From PFL25 sp046260155 (GTDB taxonomy: Bacteria > Chloroflexota > Anaerolineae > Anaerolineales > UBA4823), in NCBI GenBank assembly GCA_046260155.1, contig JBJYXV010000063.1, forward strand, positions 186,001-250,000: a stretch of 64,000 bases of DNA, given 5' to 3'. The position numbers and the translations under genes were made by a program. The notes under the pieces are model-generated. The model was not told the origin of the DNA, did no database searches, and saw nothing but the letters and a program-made list of their open reading frames with translations. Below are positions 35,762 to 43,732 of this stretch, piece by piece (the stretch's first letter is position 1; each line of letters starts with the position of its first letter).

Positions 35762-36793
35762 ATGGAGTACTACGAAGATTACGATGATTTAGCTGGTTTA
35801 CCAAAAATAAAAAATATGCCAGACCCTGGATCTCATCGGGGAATTAAAGTGAAGCCAAAGGATAAAAATCATTCACAGAGGCATGATCTGGCAGAAATCT
35901 ATGAGCAAGGTGATGAGATCAGTGAGTACAATTTTTCTTATGATGCCTCACGCCATGAGCGAGAATGGATCTTAAATTCTCTGGGCACGTTTCACGATAT
36001 GCAATGGTTTTCTGATATCCTGCGCTTGGTGAAAGGTGGCAAAGAAGCTTCAATTTACCAATGCTTACCAAGCCCGAACTCCCCAATTGATGGCAATTTT
36101 CTCGCTGCGAAGGTATATCGTCCACGACGATTCAGGAACTTGAGGAATGACCATCTCTATCGCGAAGGTCGTGCTGAATTTGACGAGTCTGGCCTCCCAA
36201 TCGTAAAGGAGAAAATGGTTAAAGCCATCCGGCAAAAATCAGATTACGGGCGTGAGATTATGCACACTTCCTGGTTAGAACATGAATACCGGACCATGCA
36301 TATTCTACATGCAGCTGGCGCTGATGTGCCAGTACCTTATGCGGGTGGAAAGAATGCGATCTTGATGGAATTTATCGGTGATGGATTGGGAGCTGCACCG
36401 ACGTTGAATTCAATCAGGCTTGAACAACACGAAGCAAAATTGCTGTTTCAGCGAGTCTTATTTAATATTGAGCTCATGTTGGCTCATGAGAAGGTGCATG
36501 CAGATTTATCTGCCTTCAATATCCTTTATTGGGAAGGTGAAATCAAATTGATCGATTTTCCTCAATCAATATCCCCCCACGAAAATCAAAGTGCATACAT
36601 CATCTTTGAAAGGGATATGCGCAGAATCTGTGAATATTTTGCCCGTCAGGGAGTCAATGCAAATTTCCGAGAAATCGCAAAAAAACTATGGCAGACCTAT
36701 AAATATCGTGAAATACCGAAATTTAACCTGGAATATCTTGATGAGGAGGATGAAGCAGACCGGGATTATTGGGCCCGTTATAAAGATAAATAG
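35762..36793 (+). CDS. RIO1-family serine kinase
   Basis: The 343-residue protein has the compact RIO kinase fold. The nucleotide region is GGKEASIYQC with the ATP-binding Lys in LAAKVYRPRRFRNLRND. The catalytic loop is HADLSAFNILYW (Asp and Asn), and the metal-binding Asp is in IKLIDFPQSI. Bacterial RIO proteins are atypical Ser/Thr kinases or ATPases of poorly known targets; archaeal and eukaryotic RIO1 acts in small-ribosomal-subunit maturation. I chose ATG 35762, where the acidic conserved-looking N terminus begins; the upstream open frame runs through the leader hairpins. Confidence 0.9.
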   Translation: MEYYEDYDDLAGLPKIKNMPDPGSHRGIKVKPKDKNHSQRHDLAEIYEQGDEISEYNFSYDASRHEREWILNSLGTFHDMQWFSDILRLVKGGKEASIYQCLPSPNSPIDGNFLAAKVYRPRRFRNLRNDHLYREGRAEFDESGLPIVKEKMVKAIRQKSDYGREIMHTSWLEHEYRTMHILHAAGADVPVPYAGGKNAILMEFIGDGLGAAPTLNSIRLEQHEAKLLFQRVLFNIELMLAHEKVHADLSAFNILYWEGEIKLIDFPQSISPHENQSAYIIFERDMRRICEYFARQGVNANFREIAKKLWQTYKYREIPKFNLEYLDEEDEADRDYWARYKDK

Positions 36794-36922
36794 GTTACTT
36801 TGCGTGTAGAAGTTTGATCCAGATTTTTATCAATCTTGATGAAAGTCTGATTGAAGATATGAATGAATGAGACCCGATTCTTCTTAGAATCGATATTTGC
36901 ATACAATTCTTTGAAATTTTAA

Positions 36923-36950
36923 TTGATTAATTGGAGAAAAGCGGTATAAT
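36923..36950 (+). promoter_or_regulatory. Sigma-70-type promoter for the secreted-protein gene
   Basis: TTGATT at 36923-36928 and a perfect TATAAT at 36945-36950 are 16 bases apart. The leader to the start codon at 37050 would be about 90 bases. Confidence 0.65.
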
Positions 36951-37033
36951 TTAATGGGAACGGGAAAATTTATCAATTTGGAAAGCTTGATAATTTAACA
37001 ACTGAAAGGATAGATTTTCAAGTAATATACTCG

Positions 37034-37042
37034 GGAGGTGAT
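37034..37042 (+). promoter_or_regulatory. Unusually long Shine-Dalgarno sequence
   Basis: GGAGGTGATC matches essentially the whole anti-Shine-Dalgarno end of bacterial 16S rRNA. It ends about seven bases before ATG 37050 and rules out the GTG at 37038, which lies inside it. High translation is expected. Confidence 0.75.
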
Positions 37043-37049
37043 CACAAAG

Positions 37050-37571
37050 ATGAAGCGGAGGAATCTTCTTCTTTATCTATTTACATCCATTGTTCTGGTC
37101 CTGCTGGTTGCTGTGACTTCTCTACCTGCCCAGGCAGAGGATGATATCTCCATCGAATATTTCCCGCTCACATACCAGCAGCAAGCGGATCTTTATCTTG
37201 GAAAAGCAGGGGTATTTGTTCTCAGCTCGAGCTACAACGCAACTGCGACCGTGAATCGAATTGTTCCGGACAAGACTTTTCCAGCAGATGATTTAGAATT
37301 TTTTGATCGCTGGCTGGATTTTGGGATTTACGATTACTATGGAAACCCATACCTTGGATTGTGGGGGTTCAATTATGTTTACTTCAATTTGAAATATCAA
37401 ACTAGAAGATTGTGGGATGAAGGTGAATTAGGTATTTATAGATGGGATATCACGAAAAGGGCTTGGGTGGAATGCCCAACTTACCTGGTCGAGATGAAGA
37501 ATCTTCCACATGGACGGGTGACCTGTGTAATGACTGCATTTGGTTTATATGGAATTGCAATTGAAAAGTAA
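37050..37571 (+). CDS. Secreted hypothetical protein
   Basis: The 173-residue precursor has a signal peptide (basic MKRRN start, long hydrophobic core, cleavage after LPAQA). The mature part of about 140 residues is rich in aromatic residues (FFDRWLDFGIYDYYGNPYLG) and has a beta-rich look. Two cysteines (near VECPTYL and GRVTCVM) could form one disulfide. No family is recognised. It has its own strong promoter and ribosome binding site, and the next gene is another secreted protein. Confidence 0.8.
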   Translation: MKRRNLLLYLFTSIVLVLLVAVTSLPAQAEDDISIEYFPLTYQQQADLYLGKAGVFVLSSSYNATATVNRIVPDKTFPADDLEFFDRWLDFGIYDYYGNPYLGLWGFNYVYFNLKYQTRRLWDEGELGIYRWDITKRAWVECPTYLVEMKNLPHGRVTCVMTAFGLYGIAIEK

Positions 37572-37686
37572 TCATTCGAAAATCAGGAAAGGAAATCTAA
37601 ATATACTCAAGATGCATTTAATTTTCTCACCAGCTCATCAATAAAAGATCAAGTAATGATTTATTTGAAAGCGAATGGAGGTTGCA

Positions 37687-38784
37687 ATGAACAAGTATTA
37701 TAAAATAATCGTCGCATTGGTAATTGGGGCCTTGGTTGCGCTTGGTTTAGGATTTTCTGCACAGCCTGCACAGGCAGCTTTCCATGGAAAGCTGATCAGC
37801 TATTCAGGATATCCATCCTTTTCAATCGTCAGCGTTAAGCAAGACAAAAGCGTGACTGTAAAGACTTACAATTTACCAGCCAATGACCAGTTCAATGTGA
37901 CCATGGGACCCATGGGAACACGAGGGGTGAACGGTGTCAAGGTTGATGTCGTTGATTCTGGTTCAGGAGGATCAAAAACCTATACTTTTGATGTTCCTTC
38001 CTCCCTGGCAGGCTCGTATCAAATATCGATCCGCATGCAGAGTCCGACGAGCGGCTATTACGCATTCAATTGGTTTTACAATAATACATCTGGTAGTGGT
38101 ACACAACCACCTCCCAGTACGACACCCCCTCCAGGGTACACAGGCTATCCAACCTTTTCCATCGTGAGTGTTGTCAGTGATAAGAGCGTTACAGTCAAAA
38201 CTCAGAATTTGACACCCAATGACAGTTTCAATGTCACCATGGGGCCGATGGGAACCCAGGGTATTGGCGGAACAGTGGTCGATGTGGTTGATTCTGGAAC
38301 AGGAGGGACAAAAACGTATACGTTTGATATCCCTTCATCCTTATATGGTGCATATAAGATCTCGATCCGCATGCAAAGCCCAACGAGTGGTTATTTTGCT
38401 TACAATTGGTTTTACAACAATACCACCAGCAATGCAACACCACCTCCGGTTACAACTCCATCTCCAACACCACCCCCAGGATACACCGGTTATCCAAGTT
38501 TCTCAATTTTAGCCGTTGTCAAGGATACCAGCGTTAAGGTGCAAACCTATAACATGCCTGCTAACGATAGTTTTGTTGTAACTATGGGCCCCATGGGCAC
38601 CCAGGGGATTGGAGGTATCCAGGTTGCAACCGTTGATTCAGGGAGCGGAGGAGCAAAACAATATACGTTTAATGTTCCAGCTGCGCTAAAAGGGTCCTAT
38701 CGAATCGCGATCCGCATGCAGAGCCCGACCAGTGGGTACTTTGCGTATAACTGGTTCTACAATAATAATGCCGGGACTCCGTGA
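37687..38784 (+). CDS. Secreted protein of three tandem repeats with Pro/Thr linkers
   Basis: The 365-residue precursor has a signal peptide cleaved after QPAQA. Three repeats of about 95 residues then follow, each starting GYP[ST]FSI and ending FNWFYNN or YNWFYNN, and each containing VTMGPMGT and IRMQSPTSGY. They are separated by linkers of Pro and Thr (PPPSTTPPPGYT and a longer variant). No anchor or sorting signal is visible, so it is probably released or bound at the surface. GGAGG precedes ATG 37687. The function is unknown; the plan suggests a multivalent binding or surface-layer role. Confidence 0.82.
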   Translation: MNKYYKIIVALVIGALVALGLGFSAQPAQAAFHGKLISYSGYPSFSIVSVKQDKSVTVKTYNLPANDQFNVTMGPMGTRGVNGVKVDVVDSGSGGSKTYTFDVPSSLAGSYQISIRMQSPTSGYYAFNWFYNNTSGSGTQPPPSTTPPPGYTGYPTFSIVSVVSDKSVTVKTQNLTPNDSFNVTMGPMGTQGIGGTVVDVVDSGTGGTKTYTFDIPSSLYGAYKISIRMQSPTSGYFAYNWFYNNTTSNATPPPVTTPSPTPPPGYTGYPSFSILAVVKDTSVKVQTYNMPANDSFVVTMGPMGTQGIGGIQVATVDSGSGGAKQYTFNVPAALKGSYRIAIRMQSPTSGYFAYNWFYNNNAGTP

Positions 38785-38820
38785 CCAGAGATATATAAAT
38801 TAATTTACAGAATATAATCG

Positions 38821-38865
38821 AACAGACCCGCCAATTTCAATATATTGGACGGGTCTGTTCATATT
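38821..38865 (+). terminator. Strong hairpin terminator after the repeat-protein gene
   Basis: AACAGACCCG at 38821-38830 pairs perfectly with CGGGTCTGTT at 38850-38859. The stem extends inward through CCAAT/ATTGG with one unpaired A. A moderately T-rich tail follows. Confidence 0.8.
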
Positions 38866-39022
38866 TCTCTATCAAATACCAGGTTTTATGGATGCTTGGG
38901 TCAATGATTACCTATTCGGTTTTCCTCGGTAAATAATGAAGGTCGGCCATCTGACTGTTAGTTGAAGTATTATCAGCTGTAATAAATAGTTCTCTAGGAC
39001 CTGGATTCGAGTATTGTTAGTC

Positions 39023-39412
39023 CTATTTGGTTCCGAAGGCGGTCCTTACACCGGGGAGCATGCAGTAAATCAATATGATTCCGTTTAGGAAGATTGACCA
39101 CCCATATTCAACCCCTGTTCCAGCTCCAATCATTGCCAAAAAATCAAGGATCAGGTTGAAGATCGTGATCACAACCAGGAAGAGCCAGGCAGAAGGGTCT
39201 ACTCTCCAAAGCATTTGGACGAGCCAAACATAAACCCAGACCAGCAGGCCATACATTAGAGCTGAAAATAGATTGAAGTTCCGGAAGGAAACAGGTCCGA
39301 AATTAAACCTGAAAACTCCCAGGAATTGGAGGGCATGGTATGCTGCTATCACCGCAGCAATACCGGCGAGGAAAGCCAGAATTGTTACTCCGAGAGGTCG
39401 TTCCCTATCCAT
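39023..39412 (-). CDS. Hypothetical four-helix membrane protein
   Basis: From ATG 39412 (AAGGAG seven bases upstream) the gene encodes 129 residues with four hydrophobic helices: VTILAFLAGIAAVIAAYHAL, a central pair including LMYGLLVWVYVWLVQML, and LFLVVITIFNLILDFLAMIG. A longer open frame extends to 39541 but has no binding site and reaches into the tetR promoter. It is transcribed divergently from tetR. No function is assigned. Confidence 0.7.
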   Translation of the reverse strand: MDRERPLGVTILAFLAGIAAVIAAYHALQFLGVFRFNFGPVSFRNFNLFSALMYGLLVWVYVWLVQMLWRVDPSAWLFLVVITIFNLILDFLAMIGAGTGVEYGWSIFLNGIILIYCMLPGVRTAFGTK

Positions 39413-39528
39413 ATGATTTCTCCTTTCATGGTGAGCATTTATTGGATATTCAATGCAACGATGTGCTCTATTGCATACGTCTAAACACCGATATTCCAGG
39501 CAAGTTGCGAAATTAAAAGGAAAAATTA

Positions 39529-39557
39529 TTGACTTTTTCATGAGGTTTTGCTATCCT
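39529..39557 (+). promoter_or_regulatory. Promoter of the TetR/fatty-acid operon
   Basis: TTGACT at 39529-39534 and TATCCT at 39552-39557 are separated by exactly 17 bases. Transcription would begin inside the adjacent palindrome, and the leader to ATG 39587 would be only about 23 bases. Confidence 0.75.
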
Positions 39558-39583
39558 TAATCTACCGACCGGTCGGTAGATTA
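39558..39583. promoter_or_regulatory. 26-bp perfect palindromic operator for TetR
   Basis: The sequence is perfectly self-complementary over 26 bases with the core ACCGACCGGTCGGT, a common type of TetR-family site. It starts directly after the -10 element, covers the predicted transcription start and ends three bases before the TetR start codon. Binding there would block the promoter, so autorepression is expected. Confidence 0.85.
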
Positions 39584-39586
39584 TTA

Positions 39587-40153
39587 ATGACTCGCGACGA
39601 AATCCTCGACGCTTCTGCACAAATTTTCAGCCTGAAGGGGTACCATGGGACCTCAATGCAGGATATTGCTGCTGCGGTGAATTTGCAGAAGGCAAGTGTC
39701 TATCACCATGTTTCCAGTAAACAACAAATTCTATTTGAATTGTTAAACCGGGGTCTCCAAATCTTATCAGGGAAAGTCGAAGACGCAATTGCTAAACCCG
39801 GACCACCGGAAATTCAATTAAGAAAAGCAATTCAATCCTATTTACTCGCGTTAACAGAGAATCAAGAATTGACTGCAGTGCTTCTGCTGGAATACCGATC
39901 ATTGGAACCTGAATACCTGGCACGGCATGTGAAGGAGAGGGATCGATTTGAACAGATCTGGCGTGACTTGATTCAATCGGGTGTAGACCAAGGTGCATAT
40001 GAGTGTGCACATCCATCGACATCTGCGCGCGCTTTGCTTGGTGTGATGAACTGGACAGTGACCTGGTTTCGAGATGATGGCCCTATGTCCGCCAGTGAGA
40101 TTGCCGATCAAATTACCGATTTATTCCTATTTGGTCTTATAAAGAAAACCTGA
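39587..40153 (+). CDS. TetR-family transcriptional regulator
   Basis: The 188-residue protein has an N-terminal TetR helix-turn-helix (about 5-50: ILDASAQIFSLKGYHGTSMQDIAAAVNLQKASVYHHVSSKQQIL) and a C-terminal ligand-binding domain of the kind seen in fatty-acid-responsive regulators. I chose ATG 39587; the upstream frame runs through the operator. There is no clear ribosome binding site and the leader is very short. It lies first in a beta-oxidation operon, so an acyl-CoA is the likely inducer; this is inference. Confidence 0.93.
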   Translation: MTRDEILDASAQIFSLKGYHGTSMQDIAAAVNLQKASVYHHVSSKQQILFELLNRGLQILSGKVEDAIAKPGPPEIQLRKAIQSYLLALTENQELTAVLLLEYRSLEPEYLARHVKERDRFEQIWRDLIQSGVDQGAYECAHPSTSARALLGVMNWTVTWFRDDGPMSASEIADQITDLFLFGLIKKT

Positions 40154-40169
40154 ATAACCCTGAGATTGA

Positions 40170-41192
40170 ATGTCACCCGTGAAAAAATTAAAAACCTTCA
40201 AGACCAAGACCGGTATTCCTATTTTCCAAATCCCAATTGAGGCATTTCCGGGTCTGTGGACCTATGCCTATCTTGTTTTGTTGGGTGACTACCAGGTATT
40301 AATCGACACCGGATCCAGCTTCAGTTCAGCCACTGAGCAATTGATCGGCGGGATCCAGGAAGCAGGAAATCATGTCAATGGCGGGAATTTTTCTATCTCT
40401 GGATTGACACATGTCATGATCACCCATGGACACATTGATCATTTTGGAGGTTTACCTGCAATACGCGAAAGATCGGACGCGTTGGTTGGAATACACGAGC
40501 TTGATCGTCGAAATGTGACTCATTTCGCTGAACGCCGCATATTAAACCTTCAGAAATTGAGTGATTACTTAATCAAAGCGGGTGTAGGGATATTGGATCG
40601 GGAGAATTTACTTCAGTTCTACCGATATTTAAAGGATATGTTTGAGGCTGTTGAAGTAGATTATTCTTATGAGGCGATCGATATGGAGCTTGGTCCATTC
40701 CGCATTCTGCATGCTCCGGGTCATAGTGGTGGGCATGTGGTTATTCGCCTCGAAGATATCTTATTCTGCGGGGACCATATTCTCAGCGAAATCACTCCTC
40801 ATCAAGTCGCTGAGGAGCTGAGCCCCTGGAGCGGGCTCAACCACTATTTAAATTCACTCGATGCGGTTGAGCGATGGTCCGATGGGATTAATTTAGCATT
40901 GTGTGGGCATAAGCAAGAAATCACAGATCTACCAGCTCGTATTTCCGCTATAAAGGAAATGCATATGGAACGTCTCGATCGTGTGCTAAATTTTTTTGGC
41001 TCACCCAATACGATTTCTGCGCTCTCGAAGAATTTATTTGGAAATACAAATGGTTTTAATGCTTTGCTGGCAATTGAAGAAGCTGGTGCCCATGTTGAAT
41101 ATCTGTACCAGCGTGGAATGCTGAAGGTTGTAAATTATGAAGAAGGAGAAAAAAGTGGGGCACAGTTTGTCCATTTATTCCAGTGCAGTTAA
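40170..41192 (+). CDS. MBL-fold metallo-hydrolase
   Basis: The 340-residue metallo-beta-lactamase-fold protein carries the metal motif THGHIDHFGG (HxHxDH), a later His in HAPGHSGGHVV, Asp in FCGDHIL and His in LCGHKQEI. This is a complete two-metal site. The C-terminal 80 residues are a helical domain often present in the family. The reaction is probably hydrolysis of a thioester or ester; its place second in a fatty-acid-degradation operon makes an acyl-CoA-type substrate plausible. It starts 17 bases after the tetR stop. Confidence 0.88.
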   Translation: MSPVKKLKTFKTKTGIPIFQIPIEAFPGLWTYAYLVLLGDYQVLIDTGSSFSSATEQLIGGIQEAGNHVNGGNFSISGLTHVMITHGHIDHFGGLPAIRERSDALVGIHELDRRNVTHFAERRILNLQKLSDYLIKAGVGILDRENLLQFYRYLKDMFEAVEVDYSYEAIDMELGPFRILHAPGHSGGHVVIRLEDILFCGDHILSEITPHQVAEELSPWSGLNHYLNSLDAVERWSDGINLALCGHKQEITDLPARISAIKEMHMERLDRVLNFFGSPNTISALSKNLFGNTNGFNALLAIEEAGAHVEYLYQRGMLKVVNYEEGEKSGAQFVHLFQCS

Positions 41193-41237
41193 ATTTCGAT
41201 TCTATAAAAAATCCGAAAAATCTTGAAGGAGGTCGGA

Positions 41238-42332
41238 ATGTATGCATTTGAGCCGTCAGAGGAACAGAAAATGCTAGTAGATGCCATCCATCGCTATACG
41301 GTCAATGACCTGAGGCCCGCAGCACATGATGCAGATGAGGGAGGTGATTTACCTGGTAATCTGGTCGAGAAAGGTTGGGAGCTGGGGGTTCTCCAGGCAT
41401 CAATCCCGGAGCAATTTGGAGGTTTTGGTGATCACTCGGCAGTTACAGGTGTATTGGCTGCTGAAGAACTGGCCTGGGGCGACCTGGCAGGTGCCTTTGC
41501 GGTACTTACTCCTGGGCTTTTCGCTCTACCAATTTTCTTGTGTGGTAGTGAAGAGCAGAAGAAGAAATATTTACCACCGGTGATCGAGGCCGAATGGAAG
41601 CCATATAGCGCGGCAATGGTTGAACCACACTTTGATTTTGACCCCCAAGAATTTCGTACAACTGCTGTTGAATCAGGTGAAGATTACCTGATCACGGGTG
41701 AGAAGGTATTTGTGCCGTATGCTCCGCAGGCAGAAACATTGATCGTCTACGCACAACTGGATGGAAAAGCACAGGGTTTTATCCTGGATGCCAATGCAGC
41801 AGGTGTTGAAATTGAAGATCGCCAATCATTAATGGGAATCAATGCACTGCCCCTGTACAAGATGCACTTTAACGAAGTCCGACTCCCAAAGGTAAATCGC
41901 CTGGGAGGCGAAGATGGTCACGAATTTGCACCGATCATTGATGCTTCCCGGATCGCTACTGCAGCTTTGGGGGTAGGGTTATCAAAAGCAGCTCTTGAAT
42001 ATTCCAGGGATTATGCGTTGGAACGCGATGTTTTTGGAGTGAAGGTTGCTCAAAAACAAGCCATAGCTTTCATGCTTGCGGAGATGGCGACTGAGATAGA
42101 AGCAATCAGGCTCCTAACCTGGGAAGCCGCCTGGTTGGTTGATGCAGAAAAAGAAGAAGCCAGTAGAGAAGCTTATCTTGCCTGTATAGGTGCTATCGAT
42201 ATGGCGATGATGGTCACCGACCGGGCAGTCCAGATTTTAGGTGGTCACGGTTATATCCGTGAGCACCCGGTAGAAATGTGGATGCGCTGTGGGCGAGGTC
42301 TGGCTACTTTTACTGGATTAGCGATGGTTTAA
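41238..42332 (+). CDS. Acyl-CoA dehydrogenase subunit lacking the usual catalytic Glu
   Basis: This 364-residue acyl-CoA dehydrogenase-fold protein has an N-terminal helical domain, a beta middle domain and a C-terminal helical domain with LGGHGYIREHPVEMWMR. It stops shortly after this, where active family members continue with the Y-E-G-T segment carrying the base; here the end reads CGRGLATFTGLAMV. The isovaleryl-type alternative Glu is also not evident (IIDASRIATAALG). It starts at ATG 41238 after AAGGAGG and is directly followed by a complete paralogue, suggesting a heteromeric enzyme. Confidence 0.88.
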   Translation: MYAFEPSEEQKMLVDAIHRYTVNDLRPAAHDADEGGDLPGNLVEKGWELGVLQASIPEQFGGFGDHSAVTGVLAAEELAWGDLAGAFAVLTPGLFALPIFLCGSEEQKKKYLPPVIEAEWKPYSAAMVEPHFDFDPQEFRTTAVESGEDYLITGEKVFVPYAPQAETLIVYAQLDGKAQGFILDANAAGVEIEDRQSLMGINALPLYKMHFNEVRLPKVNRLGGEDGHEFAPIIDASRIATAALGVGLSKAALEYSRDYALERDVFGVKVAQKQAIAFMLAEMATEIEAIRLLTWEAAWLVDAEKEEASREAYLACIGAIDMAMMVTDRAVQILGGHGYIREHPVEMWMRCGRGLATFTGLAMV

Positions 42333-42361
42333 TGATATTCCAGCGAATTCTGGAGGATAAA

Positions 42362-43621
42362 ATGATTGAATTTGAAATGCCGAAACCGATTGTAAAACAA
42401 CGCTATTTACTGCAAACCGTAGCTGAACAGATGATGCGCCCTCACTCAAGGTATTTCGATGAGAATGAACATGAAATTCCCTGGGATTATATAAACTTCA
42501 TGCATGAGGCGATGCGCGCCATGGGAGCTGGGGCGTTAGCGCCTAACGCAGGAAAAGAGGATACGAAAGAGGAGCCAGAAGGAAAGAAGAAATATCCACC
42601 CATTGGATACCAATCTCTAGCATTTATGCTCGAAACCCTGGCTTGGGGGGATGTTGGCATGTACCTGGTGACACCGGGAGGCGCACTTGGAGCAGCTGCA
42701 GTGGAAGCCACCGGTACGCCAGAACAAAAAAAGAAATTCTTGAGCAGATTTAACGAAGAAAAACCCGCCTTTGGTGCTATGGCGATGACGGAACCCCACT
42801 GTGGTTCGGATACCTCCGCCATCAGGACAAGTGCAGTCTTGGATAAATCGACAAACGAATGGATCATTAACGGAGAGAAGATATTTGTCACCGCTGGAAA
42901 GCTCTCTCTCCTTGAAAGTGACGGCCTGGTTGTTGTTTGGGCGACAATTGATCCTGAAGCAGGTCGGGCAGGAATGAGACCATTTGTAGTGGAAGCTGGA
43001 ACACCTGGTGTGAAAGTAACCAAACTCGAACATAAAATGGGTATCCGGGCCAGCGATACGGCCTCCATCGTGCTTCAAGATGCAAGAGTACCCTTTGAAA
43101 ATCTCCTGGGGAGTCCAGAGGTTCCCAAGAAAGAAACAAAGGGATTCAAGGGTGCTATGGCAACATTTGATGCTACACGCCCACTGGTTGCTGCAACCGG
43201 GATAGGTGTAGCGCGAGCTGCACTGGAATTATTGAAAGAACTTCTCGGACAGCAAGGTGTAACCATCCGCTACGGGTTACCACGCCAAAAATTATCCAGT
43301 GTCGAGCGAGATGTGATCGATATGGAAATCATGCTGGAATCTGCTTGGTTATTGATCATCAAAGCTGTCTGGATGGCTGACAATCGTAAACACAACCCGC
43401 TCGAAGCTTCCATGAGCAAGGTCAAAGCAGGTGATGCTGTCACAAAAATCACTCAGAAAGCTATGGAAATCATGGGACCTGTCGGTTATTCGCGTGACCT
43501 GTTGCTTGAGAAATGGTTCCGGGATGCGAAAATCACGGATATCTATGAGGGAACAGGGCAGATTAACCGGCTAATTGTCGCCCGCAATATCCTGGGATAC
43601 CGGGGTAGCCAACTACGATAA
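42362..43621 (+). CDS. Acyl-CoA dehydrogenase
   Basis: The 419-residue flavoenzyme has the conserved flavin/substrate motif AMTEPHCGSDTSAIRT, the middle beta-domain (IINGEKIFVTAG) and the catalytic YEGTGQIN near the C terminus with its Glu base. It introduces the trans-2 double bond in acyl-CoA and passes electrons to electron-transfer flavoprotein. ATG 42362 has GGAGG five bases upstream; 29 bases separate it from the previous stop. It probably pairs with the upstream paralogue. Chain-length preference cannot be told from sequence. Confidence 0.94.
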   Translation: MIEFEMPKPIVKQRYLLQTVAEQMMRPHSRYFDENEHEIPWDYINFMHEAMRAMGAGALAPNAGKEDTKEEPEGKKKYPPIGYQSLAFMLETLAWGDVGMYLVTPGGALGAAAVEATGTPEQKKKFLSRFNEEKPAFGAMAMTEPHCGSDTSAIRTSAVLDKSTNEWIINGEKIFVTAGKLSLLESDGLVVVWATIDPEAGRAGMRPFVVEAGTPGVKVTKLEHKMGIRASDTASIVLQDARVPFENLLGSPEVPKKETKGFKGAMATFDATRPLVAATGIGVARAALELLKELLGQQGVTIRYGLPRQKLSSVERDVIDMEIMLESAWLLIIKAVWMADNRKHNPLEASMSKVKAGDAVTKITQKAMEIMGPVGYSRDLLLEKWFRDAKITDIYEGTGQINRLIVARNILGYRGSQLR

Positions 43622-43732
43622 ATAGATACCATGTCTAGCAGATAAGCCTTGATTGGGTATGTTTAATAGGGAATCGCAGAAAACAAGTAGGCATTTTTTG
43701 CAGAAACAGAGTGGAATAAACAAGGAGGCATG

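Noticed and set aside
42487..43078. Long minus-strand frames (about 150-190 codons) opposite the acyl-CoA dehydrogenase gene
   Set aside because: The plus strand encodes an intact dehydrogenase with its motifs; the antisense frames are shadows without a start signal.
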